A stretch of DNA of 64,000 nt. It comes from Halomonas sp. DQ26W (GTDB lineage: Bacteria > Pseudomonadota > Gammaproteobacteria > Pseudomonadales > Halomonadaceae). The translations under genes were made by a program, and so were the position numbers. Each line of letters begins with the position of its first letter. Within the stretch, counting starts at the first letter, position 1. Positions 53,419 through 62,563 of the stretch are shown here, in pieces. The notes under the pieces are model-generated. The model was not told the DNA's origin, did no database searches, and saw only the letters and a list, made by a program, of their open reading frames with translations. The stretch covers positions 1 through 64,000 of the forward strand of contig NZ_QPKI01000019.1 of the NCBI RefSeq assembly GCF_003339685.1, given 5' to 3'.

Positions 53419-53678
53419 GCCCAAGAGACTTGAACTGCGAGGAAGTCATCGAGCGGCTCTTCGACTATCTCGACCGGGAGCTGGACCACCAGCAGACGGC
53501 CGATATCGAGTGGCACCTATCCCGCTGTCGCGACTGCTTCACGCGGGCCGAATTCGAAAAACGACTACGGGCCAGGGTGGCTGCATCCGGTACGGTCAAG
53601 GCACCGCCTCGGCTATATCGCCGCATCGTCAGCCTGCTGGATAGATTCGACGATGACGAACCGGGCATGTCTCGCTGA
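53415..53678 (+). CDS. ZAS-type anti-sigma factor
   Basis: This 87-residue soluble protein opens with LNCEEVIERLFDYLDRELD and carries the H-x3-C-x2-C zinc motif in EWHLSRCRDCFTRAEFEKRL (His at about 36). That is a minimal anti-sigma zinc domain without membrane helix or sensory domain. It would sequester the ECF factor, with the redox or zinc state of its cysteines as a possible signal. ATG overlaps the sigma stop (ATGA). The membrane methyltransferase gene begins 19 bp downstream, so all three form one operon. Confidence 0.85.
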   Translation: MSPRDLNCEEVIERLFDYLDRELDHQQTADIEWHLSRCRDCFTRAEFEKRLRARVAASGTVKAPPRLYRRIVSLLDRFDDDEPGMSR

Positions 53679-53697
53679 GCCAGGAAGGAGGTCCCTC

Positions 53698-54933
53698 ATG
53701 GTGGCCCTACTTGGTTATTCACGGCAACAGATCGTCTCGGCCGTCCAGGACATGTACACGGCCGTGGCCGAGGCACCCACCTCTCCCTTTCACTTCCCTG
53801 TCGGCGGCAGAGCCTGCGAACGACTCGGCTATCCTGCGGAGTACACGGCCGGCCTGCCGCCAGCGTTGCTGGACTCCTTCGCCGGGGTCGGCTACCCCTT
53901 TCGAGCCGACGCCATTCGCCCCGGCGACACAGTGCTCGATATCGGCGCGGGAGCCGGCAACGATTCGCTGATTGCCAGTCATATCGTCGGTCCCTTTGGT
54001 CGGGTGATCGCTATTGACCTCACCGCCGCCATGACCCGCAAGCTAAAGCAGTCCGTCGAGGGCAGCGACGCAGGCAATCTCGACGTAGTTCAGGCCTCGG
54101 CGGAACAGTTGCCGCTGCCCGATGCCAGCATCGATGCCATCACCAGCAACGGTGCCCTCAACCTGGTGCCGGACAAGCGGCGTGCCGTCACCGAGATGTT
54201 TCGCGTGCTGCGTTCAAATGGCCGCCTGCAGCTTGCCGACGTGGTCATTCATCGTCCGGTTTCGGTGGATTGCCATGACGACCCGCGGCTATGGGTCGAG
54301 TGCGTGGTGGGTGCCACGGTCAAGGAGGAACTGCTGGCGCTGTTCGCGGAAACCGGCTTCGAGGACGTCGAAGTGATGGGCAGCCACGACTATTTCGCGT
54401 TGAGCCCCAGCCAACAAACCCGCGAGGTGGCAGAAAGCTTCGGGGCCCACTCCATCGAAATCGGTATGCGCCGCAGTGAGCAGGCGCCCTCCCTGCCCCG
54501 CCAATGGGCAAAACGACTCGATCCGCGGCGCTGGCTGCTGCGTCTGCGCCGTCGCGGGCTGCTAGGCCTGTCGGCACTGGGACTCGCCCTGCTGAGTTGC
54601 TATGGCACCTTGGCGCTGGCCGGGTTGCTGCCGCTGCTGGGCATCGGCCTGGCACTACACGAAGGCGCCTGGGCCGGCACCATCGCCGGCTTAGTGCTGT
54701 TCACCCTGATGGCGATTGCTGGTGGCTACCGACACCATCGCGCCGGCGGCCCGATACTGCTGGCGGCAGCGGGCAGTGCAGCCATTCTCTACGCGTTGTT
54801 CATCGAATATCTGGCGTTGGTGGAACTGTTTGGCTTCGTGGTGCTGGGCGGCGCGGCGCTGTGGGATCTGCACAGGCGACGGCGACAGGAAGTCAAGGTG
54901 CTGGGTCTCGATCGGTCGTCCTCTGCCGGGTGA
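53698..54933 (+). CDS. Membrane-fused SAM methyltransferase (ArsM-like)
   Basis: This 411-residue protein has an N-terminal class I methyltransferase domain (residues 1-255) homologous to the one at 51716. Shared signatures are DSFAGVGYPF, TVLDIGAGAGNDSLIASHI and AITSNGALNLVPDKRRAVTEMFRVL. A hydrophobic C-terminal half (about 285-395) has four membrane segments, including LLGLSALGLALLSCYGTLALAGLLPLLGIGLAL and GPILLAAAGSAAILYALFIEYLALVELFG in outline. The membrane part has MerC-like topology but no Cys pair. The arsenic Cys is also Gly here. It starts after AGGAGG. Substrate unknown; a membrane-bound or membrane-permeant compound is plausible. It overlaps the convergent Hen1-like gene by 41 bp. 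Confidence 0.75.
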   Translation: MVALLGYSRQQIVSAVQDMYTAVAEAPTSPFHFPVGGRACERLGYPAEYTAGLPPALLDSFAGVGYPFRADAIRPGDTVLDIGAGAGNDSLIASHIVGPFGRVIAIDLTAAMTRKLKQSVEGSDAGNLDVVQASAEQLPLPDASIDAITSNGALNLVPDKRRAVTEMFRVLRSNGRLQLADVVIHRPVSVDCHDDPRLWVECVVGATVKEELLALFAETGFEDVEVMGSHDYFALSPSQQTREVAESFGAHSIEIGMRRSEQAPSLPRQWAKRLDPRRWLLRLRRRGLLGLSALGLALLSCYGTLALAGLLPLLGIGLALHEGAWAGTIAGLVLFTLMAIAGGYRHHRAGGPILLAAAGSAAILYALFIEYLALVELFGFVVLGGAALWDLHRRRRQEVKVLGLDRSSSAG

Positions 54934-55531
54934 ACTGAGCCAGCTGGGTAGGTTGGCCCAGGGCTGGATGCCACTCACCGATCCCGGAAAGCCGGACCCG
55001 GTAGCCATTGCGACGCGCGACGCCCGATGCCCAGGCGGCAAAGCGTGCCCGGTCCCATTCGAATTTGTGGTCGGGCTCGCGAAACTCCCCCGGCGCCAGC
55101 CCATAGAGCGAATTGAACTCACGGTTGGGAGTCGTCAATACCAGCAACCCTGGGCGCAATCCAGCGAAGATCGCATGCTCCACCCGGGAGAGGGAGGTCG
55201 GCTGTACATGCTCGATAGTCTCGACCATGGCACCAGCATCAAAGCCGACAAGGTGGTCCGGCGGATCGGTATAGGAGCCGCATATCAGCTCGAGGCGTGA
55301 CCGCAAGTCGGCTGGAAGGGTCTCGAAGCGCATCTTTGCCTGAGCCAGCAGCTCACCGGAAAGCTCCAGTCCCGCCACCTTTTCGAACTGAGGGTCCCTC
55401 AGCAAGTACTGCAGCAGCCCACCGGAACCACAGCCAAGATCGAGCACACGCCGCGCCCCGCTGCCGCGCAGCAGGCCGGCCACGCAACGCAGGCGCTCCT
55501 GGTGCAGATCGTGGGATTCGATGTCCATCAT
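54893..55531 (-). CDS. Hen1-type RNA 3'-terminal 2'-O-methyltransferase domain
   Basis: This 212-residue methyltransferase has the SAM site RRVLDLGCGSGGLLQYLL and the Hen1-specific metal motif VETIEHVQP (Glu-x2-Glu-His) plus a later His in REPDHKFEWDRARFAAW. RPGLLVLTTPNREFN also matches Hen1. In known bacterial Hen1 proteins these residues hold Mn2+ and methylate the 2'-OH at RNA 3' ends during Pnkp-Hen1 RNA repair. Here the domain is alone: the N-terminal Hen1 ligase-activating domain and pnkp are missing. The start at 55531 has GGAGAGG. A short stop-adjacent tail overlaps the convergent neighbour. Confidence 0.75.
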   Translation of the reverse strand: MMDIESHDLHQERLRCVAGLLRGSGARRVLDLGCGSGGLLQYLLRDPQFEKVAGLELSGELLAQAKMRFETLPADLRSRLELICGSYTDPPDHLVGFDAGAMVETIEHVQPTSLSRVEHAIFAGLRPGLLVLTTPNREFNSLYGLAPGEFREPDHKFEWDRARFAAWASGVARRNGYRVRLSGIGEWHPALGQPTQLAQFTRQRTTDRDPAP

Positions 55532-55698
55532 TGTGCCTCTCCTTATCAGACCTTGATGATGAACGAATGCATGGCCGTAGAGTAGGCCCGGGCGCCGAAG
55601 GGGGGGGCTTAGCAGGCCCATGGTAACCTCGGCAGGTATTTCCCGCATTTAGGCTGCCGTGGGGTCATGCAACAACGCGGGTCCTGGCTCGGAACCGA

Positions 55699-57885
55699 CT
55701 ACTTGGCCATATCGCTCTGTGACGTCCGATCCGCCAGCCACCGCTCCAGCTCATCGAGAGTCACCGGAATCAGCGCGTGGAGGAGCTGAAACTGTGCCGT
55801 GACTTCCTCCTTGCACTCATGGTGGGCCAGCATTTCCAAACGTTGGGCGACGGCCGCGAGCTTGCGCGCACCAAGGCTGGCCGACTCACCCTTGACACTG
55901 TGGGCAGTGGCTTCCAACATCGTCATGTCGCCCTGGTCGATGGCGTCCTGCATAGTGCATCTGTGCGACTGCAGTTGGTCGCGATGCACCGTGATCAAGG
56001 TCGCCACCATCGTCTCGCCAAGCGATTCCAGCAGCTCCGACAAGGCCTGCTCGTCTAGCTCGGCGTCGGCTGTAACAGCGGCCTCGTCCTCCGGCGTCAC
56101 CGGCGTCAGCACTCGGCGTAGACAGGCCGTCAGCTCCGAGCTAAGCAGCGGCTTGGTCAGATAGTCGTTCATGCCGGCATCCAGGCAGCGCACCCGCTCC
56201 GCCCCGGGGCCACCAGCGGTCATCGCCACAATGGGTACCCGGCGGCACCATCCCCCTTTCGCCCGCACTCTGCTCACAGTTTCTAGACCATCCATATCGG
56301 GCATCTGCACGTCCATGAAGATGATATCGAACGTCTGCGATGCCACAGCCGCCAGTGCTTCCTGGCCACTGGCTACCACCTGCACGCGGCAGTCGAAGCG
56401 TTCGAGCATCGCCACCCCCACCTGCTGATTGACAGGATTGTCCTCCACCAGCAGTACATTGCCATCGAAGCTAGGCCGCATGAGCGCAGATGACTCGTCA
56501 CGTTGCGCTTCAGGTTCGGCTTTGGCTGGCTCGAGCGGCAGCTCGATCCAGAACCGACTGCCTTTGCCGGGCTGGCTGTCCATGCCGATTTCACCCCCCA
56601 TGGCATCGGTCAAGCGCCGACAGATGGCCAGGCCAAGGCCGGTTCCCCCATAGCGTCGCGCTGTGGAAGCATCCCCCTGACGAAACGGTTCGAAAAGCCG
56701 CTGCTGCTGCTCTTCGGCGATGCCTGGCCCGGTATCGCATACTGCGAGACTGAGCCGACCGCTATCCGTCTCCTCCGCCTCGATCACTACCTCGCCGCGC
56801 TCGGTAAACTTGATGGCATTGGCCAGCAGGTTCAACAGTACCTGTCTCAGCCGGACGGGATCCCCCATGAGCAGCGCCGGCAGCGTCGGTGAGAGCCGGC
56901 TTTCCAGCTTGAGGCCCTTGGCCTCGGCGCGTGGCGCAAAGAGCCGGCAAGCATCGTCGACCAGCTTGGCCAGCGGTATCGGCCGGTGCTCCAGCTCCAG
57001 CTTGCCGGATTCGATCTTGGAAAAGTCGAGGATATCGTTGATCAAACCCAACAGGCGGCCAGCGCTCGCGTGAAGCGTGCCGACATACTCCCGGGAACGG
57101 ATGTCCAGGGGCTGGTCCATGAGCAAGTCGCTCATGCCGATCACGCCGTTGAGAGGCGTGCGTATTTCATGGCTTACCGTAGCGAGAAATTCAGACTTGG
57201 CCCGGCTAGCCGATTCGGCCTGCCGGGCCGATGCCTGTAGCTCGCGGCTCAGTGTCTCAAGAGAGCGCCGTGCCGCCGCATTGTCGCGAGCCTCCCGCAC
57301 CAGGAAAACGGCCACCAGTAGACCAGCCAGACTCATGGCCAGGATCAATGCCAGCAACAACACATAAAGCGTCTGCAGGACTTCACGATCGCGGGTCGCT
57401 GCTTCAGCAAGATATCCATTGATAGCGATGACAAGTTGTTCAGCATTGGCGCTAAGGTATTCCAGCCTGGCGTCCAGCGCATGGCGCGCAGGCTCGTCGA
57501 GTCGATCGAACTGATGCAGCATGGCATCGAAGCCATCCATCATGTCGACCACCTCGGGAATCAGGCGATGTGCGGCAGGACTGTAGTCGAACAACTCGCC
57601 GAGATCGGCCCGGCGTAGCTGGTTCAAACGACTATAGAGGAGTTCGAAGCGCAGCCTCAGGGTGTCCAGGCTCTGGCCGCTTCCGCTGCGCCGTGCCAGT
57701 TCGCTGCGCAGCTGCACGATATCTCGGTCGAGCTTGTAGGCATGCCAGGAGGTATCCACCCCCACGTTCTGATAAAGCCCTTCCTGGCGCCAGGCGGCCA
57801 GCCCCACCACGACCAGAGCGGCAGTGAAAAAGAGCAGAGCGGCCATGGCGCCCAGCTTGAGCCGGAGCGGATGACGCAGCACCAT
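55699..57885 (-). CDS. Hybrid sensor histidine kinase with receiver and HPt domains
   Basis: This 728-residue membrane kinase has two helices (about 12-32 and 172-195) bracketing a helical periplasmic sensor of about 140 residues. The phospho-His is His239 in [17 protein letters not shown]. HATPase boxes are [35 protein letters not shown] and [13 protein letters not shown]. The receiver holds its phospho-Asp in [16 protein letters not shown], and a C-terminal HPt has His in [19 protein letters not shown]. No output gene is adjacent. It lies 44 bp after a periplasmic pterin-binding-like protein, its likely sensory partner. Confidence 0.9.
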   Translation of the reverse strand: MVLRHPLRLKLGAMAALLFFTAALVVVGLAAWRQEGLYQNVGVDTSWHAYKLDRDIVQLRSELARRSGSGQSLDTLRLRFELLYSRLNQLRRADLGELFDYSPAAHRLIPEVVDMMDGFDAMLHQFDRLDEPARHALDARLEYLSANAEQLVIAINGYLAEAATRDREVLQTLYVLLLALILAMSLAGLLVAVFLVREARDNAAARRSLETLSRELQASARQAESASRAKSEFLATVSHEIRTPLNGVIGMSDLLMDQPLDIRSREYVGTLHASAGRLLGLINDILDFSKIESGKLELEHRPIPLAKLVDDACRLFAPRAEAKGLKLESRLSPTLPALLMGDPVRLRQVLLNLLANAIKFTERGEVVIEAEETDSGRLSLAVCDTGPGIAEEQQQRLFEPFRQGDASTARRYGGTGLGLAICRRLTDAMGGEIGMDSQPGKGSRFWIELPLEPAKAEPEAQRDESSALMRPSFDGNVLLVEDNPVNQQVGVAMLERFDCRVQVVASGQEALAAVASQTFDIIFMDVQMPDMDGLETVSRVRAKGGWCRRVPIVAMTAGGPGAERVRCLDAGMNDYLTKPLLSSELTACLRRVLTPVTPEDEAAVTADAELDEQALSELLESLGETMVATLITVHRDQLQSHRCTMQDAIDQGDMTMLEATAHSVKGESASLGARKLAAVAQRLEMLAHHECKEEVTAQFQLLHALIPVTLDELERWLADRTSQSDMAK

Positions 57886-57929
57886 TATCTCGCCTCCCGT
57901 CTCAAAATCGCTCAGGGAGCATGGGCCGT

Positions 57930-58454
57930 TCAGGGAGCATGGATAGTATCCACATGCCAGACCGAGCGAAAACGAATGGTTTCGTTGAGCAGTTCAGGAT
58001 GGTCATCGAAGGGATAGAGCACAAAAACCGGACCGAGGTCGCGAACGGCGATGGGCCCGCCATCTCGTTCGATGGCCAGGATAACATCGTAATCGTGAAA
58101 GTCGGAAACCGGCACCTTGGCCTCGAAGTCGTCCAGGGCCCTTATGCGCACATGCTCCACGCTGATACCAGCGGCTTCGAGCACGACACGAACCAGTGGC
58201 CCCTCAAAACGGCTCACCCCCTCGGTCCAGGGCGTACCGGTTTCGAGCACCATCGACGACAGGGACATCAGCATGACGCGATCCAGATGCAGCTCGTCAC
58301 CAACATTGACATGCTCAATGTCACCAGTCAGCCGCAACAGGACCTCTCCTTCCGGGGAGGGGAAGGGATCGGCTAGCGCCACTGGCGAGAGACCCCATAA
58401 CGACAGCAGGCAGAGGGCAAGCAAAAAACGACATCGTCTTGTCAGCAACATCAC
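57930..58454 (-). CDS. Periplasmic molybdopterin-oxidoreductase-like protein
   Basis: This 174-residue exported protein has a signal peptide ([19 protein letters not shown]). The body resembles small sulfite-oxidase-fold pterin-binding proteins: [47 protein letters not shown] and [21 protein letters not shown]. The Cys that would hold molybdenum is absent, so it is more likely a binding or sensing protein than an enzyme. It lies just upstream of the hybrid kinase in the same direction, implying a sensor pair. A small 18-bp tandem duplication lies just beyond its stop (57912-57942). Confidence 0.7.
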   Translation of the reverse strand: MMLLTRRCRFLLALCLLSLWGLSPVALADPFPSPEGEVLLRLTGDIEHVNVGDELHLDRVMLMSLSSMVLETGTPWTEGVSRFEGPLVRVVLEAAGISVEHVRIRALDDFEAKVPVSDFHDYDVILAIERDGGPIAVRDLGPVFVLYPFDDHPELLNETIRFRSVWHVDTIHAP

Positions 58455-58605
58455 GGCATTCCGCAGTCACGGGGGGGGGTAATGGCTGACAAGGTTACGC
58501 GAAACGCGCGGAAAGGTCAGGCGAGAAACGGAAAAGTCACAGAGCTGAAAAACAGCACGAAATCAAAACGGGCAGGAGGGAGCCCCCACCTGCCAAAGCC
58601 AAGCC

Positions 58606-59421
58606 TCAGCCGGTCGCACGCTCTATCGGCTCACAGCGCACCAAATCCTCATAGGCATGCCAGCTGGCGTGGCCCAGTACCGGCAAAATCAGGGCCAAGC
58701 CGATATAGAATGTAAGGATTCCGACCAATACGCAGCCCGTCAATATCACGGCCCACAGCAGCATGGGGCGGAAATTATTCGACACTGCGCGTACGCTCGC
58801 CTCGATGCCTTCCATGAAGGTGAGGTCCCGATCCATCAAGGTCGGAATGGCGACCACGCTGATGGTAAAGGCGCCGAAGGCCAGCACGGCGCCCACCCCC
58901 GTACCGACCAGGATCATGCCCAGACCTTGCGGCGTGGTCAGCAGCGACGCATAGAGCGCTGCGGGCCCGGGTGCCTCGAAACCGTAGAACAGCGCGAAGA
59001 GCAGGGTAGCCAGGCGAATCCAGGCCAGGAAAAAGATCATCATCATCACGCCCATCATTGCCAGCTGGCCAGCGTGGGGTCGCCAGGCGCTGAAGGCGTC
59101 ACCCAGATGGGGCGCGCGGTTGGCTGCAATCGCACGACTTACTCCGTAGGAGCCCACCGCCACCAGCGGGCCAAGGAACATGAAGCCGGCTACCATGGGC
59201 AGCAACCAGTGCCAAAGGTCGAGCATGACGGCACCCAGGGTCACGGCGATACTCAACCCGACCCAAAACATGCCATAGGCGAGACTCACCGCCGGGGCCT
59301 GGCGAAAATCCTCGAAGCCAGCAGCCAACCAGGCCCTGGGCCTGTCCATGCCGATCGGGTTGATGATGATCTTCACCGTGGGCACCGATGACTGACCCGT
59401 GGAATTTGTTGTTGCGTTCAT
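58606..59421 (-). CDS. DUF2189 membrane protein
   Basis: This 271-residue inner-membrane protein matches DUF2189. DRPRAWLAAGFEDFRQAPAVSLAYGMFWV leads into about six membrane segments, including FMFLGPLVAVGSYGVSRAI, RLATLLFALFYGFEAP and ILTGCVLVGILTFYIGLALILPVLGHASWHAYEDLV in outline. The end HASWHAYEDLVRCE is highly typical. The function of the domain is unknown, though it often lies near respiratory or Cox genes. The ATG at 59421 has GGGG at the best distance. Confidence 0.85.
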   Translation of the reverse strand: MNATTNSTGQSSVPTVKIIINPIGMDRPRAWLAAGFEDFRQAPAVSLAYGMFWVGLSIAVTLGAVMLDLWHWLLPMVAGFMFLGPLVAVGSYGVSRAIAANRAPHLGDAFSAWRPHAGQLAMMGVMMMIFFLAWIRLATLLFALFYGFEAPGPAALYASLLTTPQGLGMILVGTGVGAVLAFGAFTISVVAIPTLMDRDLTFMEGIEASVRAVSNNFRPMLLWAVILTGCVLVGILTFYIGLALILPVLGHASWHAYEDLVRCEPIERATG

Positions 59422-59748
59422 ATGCATACCCCGTCTGGTCGCCAAGTCATGTGACGAAAGAACACGCCGTTCCGGTTGGGTGGCCGGGAGGCGTCTTGTT
59501 GCCTTTCTACAGCGTTAATGTAGTTGACCTGGAGCAAGAATGCGCCTTGGGCCAATCAACGTAAAGCCCAATTGTGCCCGGGGGGCTCCCGTTTTTTTTC
59601 AACAAGGACAAAAAAGCATAAGTCTCTAACTTTTTCGCGCATATGGGCATAACAGAATAGCAAAGCGTTCCTTCTGATAGCATCCGCTCCACAGTAATAT
59701 GCTTGTTTGGCACGATTTCCGACAAGAACTCCGACCAGGAGCCTGACG
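59422..59748. other. Divergent intergenic region, DUF2189 / sulfide genes
   Basis: This 327-bp region has no gene. A weak CGGG-GGGCT-CCCG hairpin with a long T-run follows at about 59580-59600. AT-rich stretches at 59605-59660 probably hold the promoter of the cytochrome c operon. No conserved regulatory motif was recognised. Confidence 0.4.
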
Positions 59749-60105
59749 ATGAAACGGGTTTTTCTTATTGCATCCCTGCCACTGGTGAGCCTGCTGCTAT
59801 TGGCAAGCGCCCCCCTGCTGGTCCAGGCCGACGAGACCTTTTCCGCCGCCCAGCTCGAAGTGATGGCGGGCGGCTGCGCCAACTGCCACGGCACCGATGG
59901 CCGACTGGCCGGCAGCGTACCAACGATTGCCGGTCGCCCCGCCGATGTCCTGGCCTCGCGGCTGCTCGACTTCAAGCACGAGGAAGCCGGTGAGACCACG
60001 ATAATGGACCGCATCGCCAAGGGCTTCACGGATGCCGAACTCACGGCGCTGGCCCGGCACTTTGCTGCCATCGACCTGGAAAACGATAACGAGACGGAAG
60101 AATGA
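59749..60105 (+). CDS. Periplasmic cytochrome c (FccA/SoxE-like)
   Basis: This 118-residue exported protein has a signal peptide ([23 protein letters not shown]) and one heme site, [11 protein letters not shown] (C-x2-C-H). A likely axial Met lies in [11 protein letters not shown]. It is the expected electron acceptor for the flavoprotein encoded 11 bp downstream, forming a flavocytochrome c sulfide dehydrogenase. The start at 59749 follows AGGAGCC. FccA normally has two hemes; one heme here resembles single-heme FccA/SoxE versions. Confidence 0.87.
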   Translation: MKRVFLIASLPLVSLLLLASAPLLVQADETFSAAQLEVMAGGCANCHGTDGRLAGSVPTIAGRPADVLASRLLDFKHEEAGETTIMDRIAKGFTDAELTALARHFAAIDLENDNETEE

Positions 60106-60116
60106 GGGGGCCCGAC

Positions 60117-61445
60117 ATGAAACATCGTCACAACCGCAACGGCCTGACCCGCCGTCAGTTGATCAAGGGCATTGGCGCCGCCTCCCTGCTGCCGCTGGTG
60201 GGCGGTGCGCCCTTCGCCATCGGTAGCCAGAGTGCCGGGCGCGTCATCGTGGTCGGCGGCGGCTTCGGTGGCGCCACGGCCGCCAAGTATCTCAAGCGGG
60301 CCAATCCGGCCATCGAAGTGATACTGATAGAGCCAAACGAAATTTTCTATACCTGTCCTTTCAGCAACCTGCACCTCGGCGGACTGCGCGAGATGGATAC
60401 CATCTCCCATGGCTACGACGAGCTGAAGGATCGTTATGGGGTGCGTGTGATCCACGCCACGGCCGAAGACGTGGACGCCGAGGCCCACAAGGTAACCCTC
60501 TCTACCGGTCGCAAACTCGACTACGACCGCCTGGTCCTTTCCCCGGGTGTCGACATGCGCTGGAATGCACTGGAGGGTTATGACGAGGAGGCCGCCGAGA
60601 AGGCTCCCCACGCATGGAAAGCCGGTGTCCAGACCGAACTGCTGCGTAGCCAACTGGAAGCCATGGACGATGGCGGCACTTTTGTCATGGTGGCGCCGGA
60701 GAATCCCTTCCGGTGCCCGCCCGGTCCCTATGAACGCGCCAGCCTGGTGGCCAACTACTTGACACAGTTCAAGCCGAAGTCGAAGGTCCTGATCCTTGAC
60801 GCCAAGGATAATTTCTCCAAGCAGGGACTGTTTACCGCCGGTTGGGAACAGCTCTACGGCGACCGGATAGAGTGGGTGGGGCTATCAAACGACGGCCGTG
60901 TGGCCCGCGTCGATGCCGACAGGCTCGAGGTCGAAACCGAATTCGGTACCGTGCATCGCGCCGACGTACTCAACGTCATCCCGCCTCAGAAGGCCGGCTG
61001 GATCGCCGAACGAGCCGGCGTTACCGACGACTCAGGCTGGGTGCCAGTGAAACCCGAGACCTTCGAGTCACGTCAGGTCGATGACATCTATGTGGTGGGC
61101 GACGCCACGGTGGCAGCGCCGATGCCCAAGTCGGGTTTCTGTGCCAACGCTCAGGCCAAGGTCGTGGCCGCCGCCATTGCCGCGTCGCTTGAATCACGCC
61201 CGGCCCCCGAGGCCTACTGGACCAATACATGCTACAGCTTGGTCGGGCCGGAGTACGGCATCTCGGTGGCCGGTGTCTATCGAGTACAGGACGGTGTGAT
61301 TGCCGAGGTGGAGGGAGCCGGCGGCCTGAGCCCGGCCGACGCCTCCAAGGACAGCCGCGCCCTTGAAGCCAAATATGCTGTGGGATGGTACAACGCCATC
61401 TGCCAGGATACCTGGGACACTCTCCTCGGAGGCACGGCCATCTGA
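60117..61445 (+). CDS. fccB: Flavocytochrome c sulfide dehydrogenase flavoprotein (FccB/SoxF)
   Basis: This 442-residue Tat-exported flavoprotein oxidises sulfide to sulfur, passing electrons to the adjacent cytochrome. The Tat leader is [21 protein letters not shown] and the FAD fingerprint is [17 protein letters not shown]. Three functional cysteines are conserved: FYTCPFSN (flavin-linked Cys), [14 protein letters not shown] and [12 protein letters not shown], the last two forming the redox disulfide. [27 protein letters not shown] binds FAD. The ATG at 60117 follows GAGGGGG; the ATG at 60102 is weaker. It precedes a sulfur-transport gene and soxYZ. Confidence 0.9.
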   Translation: MKHRHNRNGLTRRQLIKGIGAASLLPLVGGAPFAIGSQSAGRVIVVGGGFGGATAAKYLKRANPAIEVILIEPNEIFYTCPFSNLHLGGLREMDTISHGYDELKDRYGVRVIHATAEDVDAEAHKVTLSTGRKLDYDRLVLSPGVDMRWNALEGYDEEAAEKAPHAWKAGVQTELLRSQLEAMDDGGTFVMVAPENPFRCPPGPYERASLVANYLTQFKPKSKVLILDAKDNFSKQGLFTAGWEQLYGDRIEWVGLSNDGRVARVDADRLEVETEFGTVHRADVLNVIPPQKAGWIAERAGVTDDSGWVPVKPETFESRQVDDIYVVGDATVAAPMPKSGFCANAQAKVVAAAIAASLESRPAPEAYWTNTCYSLVGPEYGISVAGVYRVQDGVIAEVEGAGGLSPADASKDSRALEAKYAVGWYNAICQDTWDTLLGGTAI

Positions 61446-61518
61446 ACGGGTTATCTGAACTGCGTTACCGGTAAGTGACCGGGGACATGCACGGCAATGC
61501 GACAAGGATTTTCTCTGC

Positions 61519-62544
61519 ATGAGCCATACCGAGTTAGTCGTCTGGTCGGCCGTATCGATCGGCCTGCTTTTCGGCGCGACCGGCCAGACCACCGGATTCT
61601 GCCTGATGCGCGGCCTGGCCAATAGCTGGACTCTCGGCGACACCCGCAAGCTGCGCGGCTTCGTACTGGCCATGGCAGTGGCTTTACTGGGCAGCCAGAC
61701 ATTGGCTATGGCAGGGCTGGTATCGCTGGAAAGCGCCCACTATGCGAATCCCGCCCCCTCGTGGCTGGCCATTCCGCTGGGCGGCGCCCTGTTCGGCTAT
61801 GGCATGGCCCTGGCCAACGGCTGCGGTGCCCGTGCCCTGGTACTACTGGGTAGCGGCAACCTGCGCAGCTTCGTGGTCCTGACCTGCTTGGGTCTGGCTG
61901 CTTACATGGCGCTTTCCGGCGTGCTCGCGCCGCTGCGGATCCGGTTGGAGAGCATGACGACATTGAGCCTACCCGTCCATGACTTGCCAGGGGCGATCGG
62001 CGCCCCGGCCTGGCTCACGGCACTGGTACTGGGAGGCGTCTTGCTGGCCTGGACGTTCTCCAGCGCAGCTTTTCGCGCCTCGCCCCGGGATTGGCTGGGC
62101 GGGTTTATCATCGGCATACTGGTCCCGGCAGGCTGGTATGCGACTGGCGTGCTGGGTCATGACGACTTCGAACCGGTGCGCCTGGCGAGCCTGACCTTCA
62201 TCGCCCCCATCGGCGAATCACTGCAGTACCTGATGCTATCCACAGGCACCCGGCTGGGTTTCGGTGTCAGCGTCGTGGGTAGCGTGTTAGTGGGCTCACT
62301 GGCCATGGCTCTGCTGCGGCGCGACTTTTCCCTGCGGGCATTCGAGGATCCCGGGCAGATGCTGCGCAGCATGGCGGGTGGTGCCTTGATGGGCATCGGT
62401 GGTGTCATGGCGCTGGGTTGCTCCATTGGCCAGGGCCTGTCCGGGCTCTCGACGCTGGCATTGACCGCCTTCGCCGCCCTGGCAGGCATCGTGGCCGGTG
62501 CCCGGTTGGGGATCGTAGGCCCACTGGCAGTGTCCAAGAATTGA
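61519..62544 (+). CDS. YeeE/YedE-family sulfur-compound transporter
   Basis: This 341-residue inner-membrane protein has about nine membrane segments and the YeeE/YedE signatures GATGQTTGFCLMRGLAN and GYGMALANGCGARALVLLGSGNLRSF, each with a Cys. A second half-repeat contains GGALMGIGGVMALGCSIGQGLSG. In the TsuA-like members these cysteines relay thiosulfate or sulfide across the membrane. It lies between fccB and soxYZ, so moving reduced sulfur is the likely role. The start at 61519 is adopted. Confidence 0.87.
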   Translation: MSHTELVVWSAVSIGLLFGATGQTTGFCLMRGLANSWTLGDTRKLRGFVLAMAVALLGSQTLAMAGLVSLESAHYANPAPSWLAIPLGGALFGYGMALANGCGARALVLLGSGNLRSFVVLTCLGLAAYMALSGVLAPLRIRLESMTTLSLPVHDLPGAIGAPAWLTALVLGGVLLAWTFSSAAFRASPRDWLGGFIIGILVPAGWYATGVLGHDDFEPVRLASLTFIAPIGESLQYLMLSTGTRLGFGVSVVGSVLVGSLAMALLRRDFSLRAFEDPGQMLRSMAGGALMGIGGVMALGCSIGQGLSGLSTLALTAFAALAGIVAGARLGIVGPLAVSKN

Positions 62545-62563
62545 TCGCTTATCGGAGAAAGCC

